Positions 1-9,732 of a DNA stretch of 64,000 nucleotides are shown here, piece after piece; the stretch's first letter is position 1; every line of letters starts with the position of its first letter. The stretch spans positions 24,729,626 to 24,793,625 of the forward strand of contig OX465589.1 in NCBI GenBank assembly GCA_950022655.1, given 5' to 3'. Below the pieces are notes generated by a model. It made no database searches and was not told the origin of the DNA. It worked only from the letters and a program-made list of their open reading frames with translations. A program made the position numbers and the translations under genes. This stretch comes from Alentia gelatinosa. Its lineage: Eukaryota; Annelida; Polychaeta; Phyllodocida; Polynoidae.

Positions 1-162
1 GAAGGAGACCAGTGAAGCGAATGAGACAGAGGACAGTGTCGCACTCGCGCACTTTGATGTTTAGTGCGGCCGAGAGCGGAGAGGTGGCGCAGGGGTGCGC
101 GAGTGTAGAGTAGTTTCACCAGGGGGGGCAATGACCACCCCTGACCAAAGGCCATGGGCAAC
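1..162 (-). repeat. A2 split direct repeat of copy 1 (truncated at window edge)
   Basis: It matches 4903-5064 with one substitution, a G/T in the G-run near 132. It ends in CAATGACCACCCCTGACCAA followed by AGGCCATGGGCAAC, then abuts the B1 repeat. Because the match is already complete at base 1, the true left boundary of A is outside the window. Confidence 0.9.
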
Positions 163-166
163 CCAT
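154..166. other. Candidate YR core site at the A2/B1 junction of copy 1
   Basis: ATGGG and CCCAT form an inverted repeat around a CAA spacer, exactly where A2 meets B1. Tyrosine recombinases typically bind short inverted arms around a crossover spacer. The equivalent junction in copy 2 (19942-19954) has a similar arrangement. The assignment as a recombination site is an inference. Confidence 0.45.
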
Positions 167-518
167 TACCCCAGATCCCCAATGAAACAGAGTGAAGGCC
201 GTAGTGGGCTTATAAAATTTTATTTAATTTTATGAGTCTTATTGATATGAATAAGAGAAATACATGAGTATCAATGATAAGACAAATATAGAAATTGACA
301 TAGATATGTGTTTGTCAATTGTGATAAGATTTGTGACAATATGACAAATATTGAAATTGACATAGATATGTGTTTGTCAATTGTGATAATATTTGATATA
401 AGATAAATGACGATTATGTGATATTACATAGTTAAACATAACATGTAATAATAAAATAATAGAAATAGCCAAGAAGCCAATAGTTAAGGGAAGAGGAGGG
501 TGGGAAAGTTTTTTATAG
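163..518 (-). repeat. B1 region of copy 1
   Basis: AT-rich, non-coding segment between the YR stop and A2. It begins CCATTACCCC, as the B repeats of copy 2 do. It contains an internal tandem duplication of about 61 bp (near 282-342 and 343-403) built around TTGACATAGATATGTGTTTG. B2 is not in the window, so the B boundaries cannot be confirmed by repeat comparison. Confidence 0.7.
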
Positions 519-1367
519 TCACTTTTTGAAGGAGAGAGACTCAATGAGAGACTTGTTGACAGTCTCTTGGTCTGATACTTTGATGTAGTCTCTATGAGCC
601 TGGGACCTCCACCCTCCATACCTCTGGATGTTAAGTTCAGGTATTCCTGCCTCAAATGCCTGAGTGGCAGCGGCCTTCCTGAGGCTGTGGAGGGTGTATG
701 TCTTCACCGTTTGGCCTGTGGCCTGTAGGAGGCGGTCCCATTCGTTGGTCATAACCCGTGATGTGATGGTCGTCCCATCGGGCAGTGTCAGAAACGGGTC
801 CCGCAGTGAAGCCGTAGGGGCCGCCCGTAGTAGGCCTCGAACCGCGTCTACCGGGCACACCCGGATATCGTCCGCGGCCTCGAGGCGCATCACTTTCTGT
901 TGCCCTACGTATTGAAGATTTTTGGCCGCCTTGATGGTGATGGTGAGATGCCGGCGGCCGAGGACCACGTCCCCGCGAGTGAGGTTCCGAGCCGGGTCGA
1001 ATGCCCGAGCCGACTGCGGCGCCACCTCCCCCTGCCGTAGGGCCGCGTAGAAAATGAGGAGCATGCCCGCCCTCATTGCCGTATGGAGGGGCGATCCCGT
1101 CAGGGCGTCGAGGACCGCCCTGAACACATCCATTGGTATGGGGGCCTTCACGTTTGGCACGTACAGCTTGTTTCTCCTCATGCCCTCGAGGGCACACTTC
1201 ACCCGGTGATCCTCTGTTGGCTGCACGTCCCCCCCCGTCAGTCGGAGGTGTGCCCGGACGTGCGATAACTGGTTGGCGACCGTGGCCGGCGAGGGGGCGT
1301 GGTCCGCCACGTATTCCAGATACGACGTGATCAGGCTCACGGTCGGTGCCCGGGGGTCCGCTCTCAT
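519..1367 (-). CDS. Tyrosine recombinase of Ngaro-like copy 1
   Basis: This 282-residue frame would integrate the circular cDNA by strand exchange at a core site. The full R..H-x-x-R..H/W..Y signature is visible: Arg111 in AALRQGEV, Lys143-147 region, HSLRK with His227 and Arg230, YGGWRS with Trp253, and Tyr261 in AHRDYIK. An N-terminal core-binding segment (SPATVANQLSHVRAHLRL) precedes it. The frame continues upstream with similarity to copy 2 (LLLQAKASARQSEARAPGT), but an in-frame TAG at 1407-1409 interrupts it where copy 2 has CAG. The true product may therefore start at the Met at 1367, use readthrough, or be a new pseudogene. It overlaps the still-open RT frame. Confidence 0.85.
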   Translation of the reverse strand: MRADPRAPTVSLITSYLEYVADHAPSPATVANQLSHVRAHLRLTGGDVQPTEDHRVKCALEGMRRNKLYVPNVKAPIPMDVFRAVLDALTGSPLHTAMRAGMLLIFYAALRQGEVAPQSARAFDPARNLTRGDVVLGRRHLTITIKAAKNLQYVGQQKVMRLEAADDIRVCPVDAVRGLLRAAPTASLRDPFLTLPDGTTITSRVMTNEWDRLLQATGQTVKTYTLHSLRKAAATQAFEAGIPELNIQRYGGWRSQAHRDYIKVSDQETVNKSLIESLSFKK

Positions 1368-3807
1368 CCGGTTGCAGAACGCCAGGTAGGTGGTGACTGC
1401 GGATCGCTAGTTTGCGAGCGTACCTGGGGCACGCGCCTCTGACTGCCTCGCAGATGCCTTCGCCTGGAGTAAGAGAAGCGCCCGATCTGCAGAAGAGACG
1501 GAGTACGGGTACAAAAGAGGCATGGGTACACGGTAGGATAGGGTACAACTCATGAATGTGAATGAGGGAAGTGGCCTTATCGTATTCCGTCCTCGACAGA
1601 TGGGCTCTGCTCAGGGCATCTGGGATGACGTTTTGCACCCCGGGGATATGGCTGAAGACCAGTTCCACCTGCAGACGTGCCTGCACCATCCATGCCTGGC
1701 GGGCACACTCCGCCAGGACAGGGTTACGGGCACGCCCGCTATTGAGGGTCTGTACAGTTCCGAGGTTATCACAGAACACCTCAATCCGTGATCCCCGATC
1801 CCTGTCTGTGATAAATGTGTGGAGTGCGTAGATGGTATTCAGAGCCTCGAGCTCTGAGATGCACTCCACGGGATCGAAGACGGGGCACACCTGTCCGGAG
1901 TACGAGAACCGGCCGTCGGTTCCTCCGACGCCCGACAGGCACGCATCCACCGTGATCCTCCGCGTCGGGGGACCCCGAGGGATGAGGGCGCGGCCGTTCC
2001 AGCCCCGGGCAAACTTAACGAACCAGTCGAGGTCCTGGCGCATCTCGGAATTGATGTTCATGTAGAAGCCTCTCATCCCCCGGAGGGCCTCGAGTAGCTT
2101 TGAGACGAATGCCCGCGCCGGACGTATACACCTGGCCACGTGTAATATCCGGCCGAGCACCGACTGAAGCTGTCGTTTCGTCAACGTCCGTCGTTTGGCT
2201 ACGGCCGACACGTGACCACGGATGTCCTCCAGCTTGGCCGTGGGGATCGATAGAGACATGGCACGGGCGTCGATCTCTATCCCCAACCACGTCACGGTCT
2301 GGCTCGGCTCCTGTGCTTTGTCGCGTGCCTCGGGTAGGCCCAATTCCGAGAAAAGGTCTCGCGCGATCCTGAAGTCCTCGGCCGCCTTACCCCGGTCCTC
2401 GGAGAGGATGATGAGGTCGTCGAGGTACATCGCGGCCGTGACTCCCTTTGATGATAGTATCCCCACGATGGCCTCCGCCACACACTGCATGTGATATGAG
2501 GAGGCACGGGCGCCGAACGGCATGGCCGTATCGCAGTAGTGCCCGCCCTCCCACGTGAAACATAACAGAGGCCAATCGAGGGGATCGCACCTAAAGTTCT
2601 TGTAGGCACGCGACACGTCGATGGACGACATGTAGGCCGACGTGCCTGCCTTGACGAGTTTGGCCACAAACTCGTCCACCGTAGGGAGGCCGTGTTCTCG
2701 CTCCAGTCCGTAGACCGAGTTCTTAATGATGAACGAGTTCACGCTGCACTCCCTCGGGAAAGTCATATCGGTAATGATGCGCCGGTCGTCCGTCCCGCGC
2801 TTTTCCCGTGTCATGAGTGGCGACACGTGACACCACGGGCTAAAAGGCGGTTCGGCGAACGGGCCCATCATATTGGTGAAGCCCGCCTCCTTTTCGAGAA
2901 ACTTCTCTACCTGCACGGGGTGAGAGGTTGCGCTGGGGTGGTTGGCCACCCCTCTGGTATCACTCTCCGGTCCCAGGTATCCCAGGGGGAAACCGTATCG
3001 CAGGAAGCCTAGGAGCTCCTGCGCCTCCTCCACGTGTCCTAGGTAATGGTCCCACGCAGGTAGGTTTAGATCCGAAGGCACCTCGACCCTGGCGCCGAGT
3101 GCGTTGGGGATTCCCGTGTCACGCACGGTCCGGTATATTTCCGCGTGCCTGGCGGGCCCCACGGCCGTGAACTCCGGCCAAGTCTCCCGGCGATGTTGTT
3201 TGAAGGCTAACGGGTCCGTACTCACGCCCTCCCGGTGGATTCCCGTTTCGCAGACATCGCGAAGTGCTTTAAAATCTGGAGTGTTAGATTCCTGACCTCG
3301 GCCCGGCGCACTAACACTAACACCCGGCAAGCGACTGAGACCATCATCCCCCACAGTGCCGGGGGCGGCCCCCGCCGCTGAAACGGGGGGTATCTCCTCC
3401 GGGAGTGTATTCCCCCCGTCAATGTTGTTGTTTATCTCTACCCCTCGGCCACGTGCCGAGGGGGTCAACTGATCGATGACGTCACGTGGGGGAGCCGGAT
3501 TCGTAACACAACACTCCGTCCTGCCGGCACCCCTTTCATCTTTGTTGCGCGCCTCGTCTACTGGCGGGGCGCGACCGGCCCGTTTTTTTAACTTGGCTGG
3601 GGTTGGTGTACCACACTCTGCGCTGCCGCCGGCCTGGTAGTAGCCTGCAGTTGATACCCCGCCTGGGGTACCCGCCGCGGTGTGGGTACAGGGGGAGCCG
3701 CCGTGTTGTCGTACCCGTGTCCGTAAGTCAGCTTGCGGTTGCAGGCGTGCACCGAGTGACCGCACTTCCTGCCCACAGAGTCGCAAAACGTGCACACGTG
3801 CAACCAC
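652..3807 (-). CDS. Reverse transcriptase-RNase H polyprotein of copy 1
   Basis: Frame of 1051 codons. The RT fingers and palm are visible: FSPWCHVSPLMTREKRG, a SSIDVSRAYKNF aspartate motif, then the catalytic YLDD near residues 461-464, followed by TWLGIEID. RNase H follows with all four expected acids: VDACLSG (about 620), ELEAL (about 652), FCDN (about 679) and PDALSRA (about 733). Similarity stops near residue 760. The remaining roughly 290 residues are the YR region read in another frame, kept open by GC-rich composition, so the biological C-terminus is uncertain. The first Met lies inside the 3' end of gag, and the conserved part begins only near 3280. Translation may use frameshifting, reinitiation or a non-Met entry; nothing seen decides this. 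Confidence 0.88.
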   Translation of the reverse strand: MVARVHVLRLCGQEVRSLGARLQPQADLRTRVRQHGGSPCTHTAAGTPGGVSTAGYYQAGGSAECGTPTPAKLKKRAGRAPPVDEARNKDERGAGRTECCVTNPAPPRDVIDQLTPSARGRGVEINNNIDGGNTLPEEIPPVSAAGAAPGTVGDDGLSRLPGVSVSAPGRGQESNTPDFKALRDVCETGIHREGVSTDPLAFKQHRRETWPEFTAVGPARHAEIYRTVRDTGIPNALGARVEVPSDLNLPAWDHYLGHVEEAQELLGFLRYGFPLGYLGPESDTRGVANHPSATSHPVQVEKFLEKEAGFTNMMGPFAEPPFSPWCHVSPLMTREKRGTDDRRIITDMTFPRECSVNSFIIKNSVYGLEREHGLPTVDEFVAKLVKAGTSAYMSSIDVSRAYKNFRCDPLDWPLLCFTWEGGHYCDTAMPFGARASSYHMQCVAEAIVGILSSKGVTAAMYLDDLIILSEDRGKAAEDFRIARDLFSELGLPEARDKAQEPSQTVTWLGIEIDARAMSLSIPTAKLEDIRGHVSAVAKRRTLTKRQLQSVLGRILHVARCIRPARAFVSKLLEALRGMRGFYMNINSEMRQDLDWFVKFARGWNGRALIPRGPPTRRITVDACLSGVGGTDGRFSYSGQVCPVFDPVECISELEALNTIYALHTFITDRDRGSRIEVFCDNLGTVQTLNSGRARNPVLAECARQAWMVQARLQVELVFSHIPGVQNVIPDALSRAHLSRTEYDKATSLIHIHELYPILPCTHASFVPVLRLFCRSGASLTPGEGICEAVRGACPRYARKLAIRSHHLPGVLQPDESGPPGTDREPDHVVSGIRGGPRPLAGHGRQPVIARPGTPPTDGGGRAANRGSPGEVCPRGHEEKQAVRAKREGPHTNGCVQGGPRRPDGIAPPYGNEGGHAPHFLRGPTAGGGGAAVGSGIRPGSEPHSRGRGPRPPASHHHHQGGQKSSIRRATESDAPRGRGRYPGVPGRRGSRPTTGGPYGFTAGPVSDTARWDDHHITGYDQRMGPPPTGHRPNGEDIHPPQPQEGRCHSGI

Positions 3808-4772
3808 CGGATACCCCCTTCAGTGTGGTCGCTGCGGTGGCGGCACCCCCTCTCTCCATTGAAGTCCCGGCACGGGGCCTCGCTCCCCCGGGCACGTCCG
3901 GTCTCCGTGTTTTGACTGTTGTTTGCGGTGTGGGCACTGGTCATCGCGAGCCGGACACGTTCTTCCTGTATCCGGCCGTGATCCGACCATCGCATCCTGC
4001 CCGACTCGACCTGGTCGAAAACGTAGTTTGACCAGCGTCTGACGCCGGCCCACGGCCGTGCCTGCGCATCAACGGTCACCTGGTATAGATGTTTGAACAT
4101 ATGCTCCTTGTCCTCGGGGTGCAAGGCGCGATCGTCATTCAATAAGGCCACAAAACATGAAATGTACTCCAGAGGCCCGAGGCTCGACCGTAGGTCCAGT
4201 TTCTGGTGCAGCGTGTACACCCCATCTCTGTCCATAAACATGTACGGCTTCGCCGTCGGCCTCCGGGCATTTAAATCAGAAAGTAGGCTCTTACCCGTTG
4301 TGCGGTCGTGTCGCATGGCCTCACGGCCGAATTCACGCTGGAGGTGTTCCTCGGTCGTGTATGCCTCTCGGAGTGCCCTGGGCGCGGGGAGGAGGCGCTC
4401 GTTCTGATCCTGGGCCCAGTCTCTCGTCCGTTCGGCCGCTGAGGAAGCCCGTGAGCCGGCCCGGCGCGAGGTCGGTCTGGAGATCTGCATGATCGCGACC
4501 ATCATGCCGTCCATCTGGCGCGATATTTTAGTCATATCCGTCCTTACTTCACCGACGTCCGTCTTTACCTCGTTGACGTCCGTCCTGACCCCCCCGAGGT
4601 TGGCCTCCAGGGCTGTGATGCGCGAAGTCCGAGTCCGTGCGCTGGCGCTCGTTCCCTGTTGAGATACCGAGTCCACGTGGTCGCTCTCGGCTGCCGGCTG
4701 TCTTATCGTTATTTCCGAGTCCGTCTCGGCCTCCGCGGGTGCGGATGCCGCCACAGCGCTTCTGGTCAACAT
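3588..4772 (-). CDS. Gag-like ORF1 of copy 1
   Basis: 394 residues from the ATG at 4772. I chose this start because the frame upstream is A1 repeat and leader. Copy 2 has a comparable start at 24271. Residues about 51-95 have heptad-like, charged composition (VNEVKTDVGEVRTDM), suggesting a coiled coil for multimerisation. A Cys/His cluster at about 300-342 (CRDFNGERGC, then HVCTFCDS, then CGHSVHAC) looks like a nucleic-acid-binding zinc module and is conserved in copy 2. By analogy with other YR retroelements it should form the RNP particle. The 3' 220 bases overlap the RT frame. Confidence 0.8.
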   Translation of the reverse strand: MLTRSAVAASAPAEAETDSEITIRQPAAESDHVDSVSQQGTSASARTRTSRITALEANLGGVRTDVNEVKTDVGEVRTDMTKISRQMDGMMVAIMQISRPTSRRAGSRASSAAERTRDWAQDQNERLLPAPRALREAYTTEEHLQREFGREAMRHDRTTGKSLLSDLNARRPTAKPYMFMDRDGVYTLHQKLDLRSSLGPLEYISCFVALLNDDRALHPEDKEHMFKHLYQVTVDAQARPWAGVRRWSNYVFDQVESGRMRWSDHGRIQEERVRLAMTSAHTANNSQNTETGRARGSEAPCRDFNGERGCRHRSDHTEGGIRWLHVCTFCDSVGRKCGHSVHACNRKLTYGHGYDNTAAPPVPTPRRVPQAGYQLQATTRPAAAQSVVHQPQPS

Positions 4773-4902
4773 GACTATACTATAATTCCTTACTGAATCG
4801 CTTGGTAACCCTGTCCTCGTCTGCCGATATTCAGGGGAATACGGAGACCGAAGGTACGGAGGGCGATAGGCCAAGGAGCGATAGAAAAAATAGGTGTTGA
4901 GC

Positions 4903-5064
4903 GAAGGAGACCAGTGAAGCGAATGAGACAGAGGACAGTGTCGCACTCGCGCACTTTGATGTTTAGTGCGGCCGAGAGCGGAGAGGTGGCGCAGGGGTGC
5001 GCGAGTGTAGAGTAGTTTCACCATGGGGGGCAATGACCACCCCTGACCAAAGGCCATGGGCAAC
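4903..5064 (-). repeat. A1 split direct repeat, 5' end of copy 1
   Basis: Near-perfect copy of 1-162. Its outer edge reads GGCCATGGGCAAC and then enters flanking DNA (CAATTTGTGG). No target-site duplication can be judged because the other end is outside the window; YR insertion normally makes none. Confidence 0.9.
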
Positions 5065-6341
5065 CAATTTGTGGTGGGTTAGGCCCAAAAATGTCATAGA
5101 TTGACTAGACTAAAATATGAAGAGGAAAATGACATAGACGTAACATTCACATGATTTTGACAAACTGGAGAAAGTGACCCTCGGGGGACATTGGGGGTAA
5201 GGAGAGTACAAAGGGCGTGATTACCAGTAGAGATTGGGGCCTAAGGAAGTCGAGGTTTTGTCCTGATCAGGGGGTTGGGAGAGCAGAAGCAAGGGCTGAG
5301 GGGAGGAGCTCTGTGACAGAAAAGAAGCACATGCCTAAGTTGGGGGTAAATGTACATGGCAAAGACGATGCCAAGGCTGCAGGAAAGCGAGGGTGGGCCC
5401 GCCAGTGCTTGGAGGTCAAGACCTTGGTCCAGCAGACCCAGACTGATAAGGGGTACTGTTCTCTTGGGAGTAGGGTCAACTTCTCATGGACTCTTGGAAA
5501 GAAGCTGGCCAGGAGATAGCAGGAGGAACTATAGGAGGTGGCCAAACCTGACAGATAAAATCGAAGGCCATATTCACAGGAGTTCTGGAACACTGCTCTT
5601 CAGATATAGCAGATTGACAGGTCTGCCATCTCCAAGCTGAGAGAGCGAATTGAGTATACACCGCCTACGACGAACTTCTAAGCCCTGACACCACCGTGAC
5701 CTCTGAAGGTCATGTGGGTTCGAATCATTTACAAGCGTATACACATAATAGTCATTGAGGTACAAAATGCAGAATTTCAGGAATTAAAGAATTGATTAAG
5801 ATTTACTAAATGTTACAAACATTGGGCAGTAGTCTGCTTATCCGGTGATATATTATACGAGATATAGTTTTAAACAATGCTATTTAAAGATGATTTCCAT
5901 TTCAGACATCTATGTCTATTGTCTTGCTTAAAATCTTTGCTATTTAGTTCTGAACATGTGGGTGATGATGTACCCAATCCTTGGATTTTGAGTACAGGTA
6001 GACCAATACTCAGCCAATCAGATTGCGTTATTTTTTCAAAGGGTGCAGTCTGTCAGTATCCAAAGGCACCAGTACAAAGATACATGGTGTATAGTGCAAT
6101 CTTTGTGCAATAGTTCTACCCGTAGAAGCAGTATACATGTTTACACTGATATTATATCATAATTATGAACAAACCCGGAAAGCCAATTAATAATTTTATT
6201 ACACCAGAGAAAATTATATAGTAAAATGTACGAAGACAAATGAGTAAAAGACATGTAAGACGATTCAATAAACTGATAAAAAAGGACATGGTGACAACCA
6301 ATGAGTTGTGTACATGTGACATCAGATTATAAGTTAGACCA
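5065..6341. other. Flanking DNA without a recognised gene; unexplained 100-codon ORF and tRNA-like B box
   Basis: A plus-strand frame at 5217-5519 starts with GTG and encodes about 100 mostly basic residues with no motif I recognise. Near 5708-5725 the string GGGTTCGAATC matches a pol III B-box consensus after a GGTCATGT stem, so a decayed tRNA-derived SINE head may lie at about 5640-5725; I could not fit a full cloverleaf. The remainder, 5740-6341, is AT-rich with no recognisable content. Confidence 0.3.
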
Positions 6342-7195
6342 TTAAACGGCCAAACAAGAGGAGAGGGCAGCTGCTGTCGCGTTAGGTACTTTCTTTGGTA
6401 CGTAGTAGCGCAGGCCCGTTATGGATGTCCAAGCACCATGGCTCATTATACCAGAGTCCGGCACGCCAGAGGCGGCCGCTTGTTGTGCACCTGAGCCCCT
6501 GTAGAGGGGAGTTACTGTCGCGGGCCGGATGGGCCGACAAGCAGCGTCCACGAACGCCTGGCCTCCACAGGGCAATACTTCCCCGGGGCGTATTTCACTG
6601 GGATTGAGAAAGCGGCCGTGGGGCCCTGACGCGTTTTTGTTGATTTAACTGTGATTAGAAGACCCTCGGAGTTCATGGCGACGTCTTCTCGTCTAAGAGT
6701 ATGACTCCCGCCTCCCGGCCGGCCTGTCATCAGGATATTTGATTGGCGCAGAAGGGAGGCGAAAGCGATTAGGAGTATGGCCTTTGCTGGAACCGCTGCG
6801 GGACCGCTCCTGTCCATGGCGTCACGATAAGCTTGATATACGGGATTTGTATGACAGGAGCTGGAGACGGCCGGTGTTTCGAGAGCCGTTCTGCCCCCGC
6901 GAGGGCGCGAGTCGCGAGGTGGGAGGAGAAGGCGGTCGTATCCTTCTCCTCCAGACGAAGGAAAGTCTTTGCTCCAGAGAGGTAACTTTTTTAACGGAGG
7001 CCATACGCTTGAAAGAATTAGCCAAAATTGGGTGTAGAGGGCTGCCTGTGATGGAGTTGTAGTCGTGTGGTCGAAATGATGTGCTTCCATGAATCCTAGG
7101 AAGGCGGTCGCCTGCCGTCTAACGTTTTCTGTAGTTCCGGGGGCCAGGGCTGCTGCTAGAGAGTCCTCCAGACTCCGGACTTAAGGATGGACTGG
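6342..7195 (-). pseudogene. Tyrosine recombinase remnant of copy 3
   Basis: Two frames cover it. One runs from about 7195 through 6512 and contains GTTENVRRQATAFLGFMEAH and the box ILLIAFASLLRQSNI, where the first catalytic Arg would sit. The second, ending at 6342, contains GAQQAAASGVPDSGIMSHGAW followed by GLRYYV. The second region fits the HxxR...W...Y part of YRs, but the HSLRR box reads TPLYRG here, so the His and one Arg appear lost. A frameshift lies near 6540. Inactive. Confidence 0.7.
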
Positions 7196-7226
7196 CGCGT
7201 TCTGAAACAAACAGAGGTCACATGAA

Positions 7227-7718
7227 CTACGTAGGAGAGAAGACATAGCCTAATTGTTTCATCACAACACGATTAAGGGCTAACTCTTTTGCCATCTTAT
7301 TTGCTAAATCAGCTTTAGTCATGTCCATGTGCATTCGTGAGAGAGCATCGGCCAGAACCAGAGTTGAGCCCGGCATGTGGACCGGTTGGACCTCAATATC
7401 CATGACGGCCTCAATAAGAGCAATCTGACGCGCGCAAGCGGCTAAGGTCATGTCGTGCGTCTTTCCCGACATCAAGGCATACATTGATGTTGTGTTATCG
7501 GTGATTACTCGAACGATGTGTCACCTTGACTTGGTTGGGATGAGGATCTTTATCACAGCCATGCAATTTATCGGCTCAATCTGGTTAATGTGGTAGTGTT
7601 GTTGGAACTCCTGCGGAACTATGCTGCTGTAGTATGTGCCCTCCTGTTCGCAGAAGGCACCAACGCCGGTAGGACAGGCGTCACATTCAATTGTGATCAT
7701 AGGTCTATTTTTGATCAA
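7227..7718 (-). pseudogene. RNase H remnant of copy 3
   Basis: Frame 7718-7521 carries IECDACPTGVGAFC (first Asp) and NQIEPINCMAV (Glu). After a frameshift near 7525, the second frame gives RVITDNTTSMYAL (third acid) and LVLADALSRMHM (last Asp). The four acids of retroelement RNase H are thus all recognisable, but across a break. It lies directly between the RT and YR remnants. Confidence 0.7.
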
Positions 7719-7779
7719 CAGTCTCTTGCCGTTTGTCTGAAGGGTGAAATCGGCGAACCACCGAATATCCTTTTTGCGT

Positions 7780-9208
7780 TCATCGTTGATGACAGCGTGC
7801 TCGCCGTCTTTCGCGCCTCATAACGTATCCAGGATGCGCGCCATGTATCGCCGGGAGGACGGGATGCACTGTCCGACGTGTGTCAGTTTTCCACACAGGG
7901 ACTGTAGTTGTTTCCTTGTTGCGCAGGTTCGGTGCTCCCACTCGTGGCACTCCTGCACTATCGCGCTCAGTTTTGCATCCCGTATCGTGATTTGCATCGA
8001 GGTGCTGTCCACCTTGAATCCCAACCACGTGATACTCGTTGTGGGGAATACAGATTTTTCACTGGCTAATTCAGCGCCCAATTCATCGCACATTTCCTCG
8101 AAACCTGCGAAAGACTTGGCAGCTGCGACGAAATCACGATTTACAGAAATGAAGTCATCCACATCTATATGCGAGGACTGAAACTCCATACAGTTTTGAC
8201 ATCATCCAACACAGCGAGTTCGACACACGTTGTTGGGCGCCGCCCGAAAAGCGGCACCCAAAGGATGGACAAATGTGTATATATAAGTCTGTGCGTCATG
8301 TCTGAGGCCCAGGAGGGGATTGTCAAGCGGGTCGACTCGTAACTGCCGGTATGCCCGGCGCAAGTCGGCCTTCCACATAAGGGCCCCAGGCCAAGCCTCG
8401 AAAACAACGTTTGCTAAGTCGGAGACGGTGGGGAGCGTGTAGTGTAATTCTTGGCCATGAAAATAATTCCTGCCTATGCCGTCGTTGACGCTTTCTCCCG
8501 GGAGATAACTCAGGTCCATGATCACACGGCGCTCAGTGAGCTCGCCCGGCTTTGGCCTGGTCAGAAGTGGACTGACTTGAGTCCAGGGTGAGAAAGGCGG
8601 CATAGCAAACGGGCCAAGCATTGCTCCCAGGCACATCTCCTTTTTCCACAAGCGGCCGGGAATCTTTGGGCTGAGGCATGGTTCTGGTAGGTAGGGATTG
8701 GTATCTCCTTGGCGGTGTATGATGAAGGCCATCCAAATTCAATGAAGTCGCATATTTAGTTTTCGTGGTAGTCCTCCAGGGCAAGTCGCCATCTTTCACA
8801 TCTCAGGCCCGACGGGATAGGGACTCGGGCAGCCATGTAGTTGGGCACGCCTGTCCATAGTACCGCTTCATATGCCTTCATGTGGTAGGTAGCCAACTTG
8901 GTTGCCGTTGAGGTAGGACGTGGCCATCTGCTAAGTATCATTTTCATATACTTCTCAGGGCGTGTCCTACGGGCTCTCGCTCCACCGTCGACCGGTCCGG
9001 ACACCTGCGTGTCGGCGTAGGCGTCCAAGCGGGGTCCGCATCTGGCCTTGGTCGGGGTGCTAGTTTGCAGTGGCTGGTGTCTTAGCTGGTCTTGGTTCTT
9101 CTCCAGGGTCATGGAGTCATGGAAACTGCGTCCTGGGAGAGTGGCCGCGCTGAGCACTGAGGAGATAGTGTCCGTTAAATCGATCCAGTTCAGCCTCCCT
9201 GTGTGCAC
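7780..9208 (-). pseudogene. Reverse transcriptase remnant of copy 3
   Basis: The N-terminal RT part is at 8732-8202 (FSPWTQVSPLLTRPKPGE, RRVIMDLSYLPGESVN, KADLRRAYRQLRVDP). The palm is at 8189-7818, where the YxDD box reads DVDDFIS, followed by ITWLGFKVD and TRKQLQSLCGKL. A frameshift or small deletion separates them at about 8190-8205. Upstream, 9208-8756 encodes a leader with EKYMKMIL and LWTGVPNY; a similar stretch occurs in copy 4 near 29690-29540. No Cys/His module is visible here. Confidence 0.75.
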
Positions 9209-9732
9209 AGTTTCCTTTAGTTTGAACAGAGATATTCAGACAACAATCATCCTGCCCTCGAGGGTCTGGTTTGTTGTTGTGACATATAGGCAGTTGCTTA
9301 ATTCGCGAAACCGCGGTGCCAACGCCTCCAGAGTAAGCATCGGCATGGCTTTAATGGAGCGGTCCACGTGCGTTAGCCTGTTTATGTCTGAGTGCACTGT
9401 CATGTTCAGCTGTGACGGGGTCACTTGTAGTAAGTGTTCGGTTTTTCATAGATAAAGTCGAGGGGACAGAGGCACAAGAGAAAACATTTTCGCCAGCACC
9501 TTGGGTCGACCTATCTGGGTGGAAGTCGGTCCGTAAGGATTCACTGTCCCTACTCAGATATATGAGATTTGCACCGTCTCGACCCCGACCTCGCTTGCGC
9601 ATGCGTGCACGTTTGTTTATAAACAAAGGCACGTGGCGGCTAGCAGCTGAAATATTGGGATTTGACTCACTACACTTTGAGACATGTGAGGACGGTTTAA
9701 CATTATCACAACAATCGGACATTCTGACATCA
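9209..9732. other. Non-coding or decayed sequence upstream of copy 3
   Basis: Short frames only. A minus-strand frame at 9424-9236 could be further ORF1 remnant of copy 3, but it carries no motif. Confidence 0.2.

Larger units (their letters stand above)
1..5064 (-). mobile_element. Ngaro-like tyrosine-recombinase retrotransposon, copy 1 (left end cut by window)
   Basis: Read on the minus strand, the order is A1 repeat (4903-5064), gag-like ORF, RT-RNase H ORF, YR ORF, B1 repeat (163-518) and A2 repeat (1-162). The A-ORFs-B-A order is the split-direct-repeat layout known for Ngaro-type elements. DIRS1 elements instead have inverted termini, and Ty3/copia elements have LTRs plus a DDE integrase; neither is seen here. 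The expected final B2 repeat would lie left of position 1. A1 and A2 differ at one visible base in 162, so the insertion looks young. The coding part is clearly GC-richer than the flanks. The only visible lesion is an in-frame TAG upstream of the YR Met. Confidence 0.9.
6342..9208 (-). mobile_element. Degenerate YR retrotransposon, copy 3 (second family)
   Basis: Minus-strand remains appear in the order RT, RNase H and YR, separated by frameshifts. The proteins differ strongly from copies 1 and 2 but match copy 4, for example DELGAELA-EKSVF and LADALSR. The order RT-RH-YR and the recombinase-like C-terminus show it belongs to the YR retrotransposons. I could not find its terminal repeats, so Ngaro-like versus DIRS-like remains open. 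Confidence 0.75.

Noticed and set aside
664..4492. Many plus-strand open frames across copy 1
   Set aside because: They are antisense shadows of GC-rich gag, RT and YR coding sequence and show no motifs.
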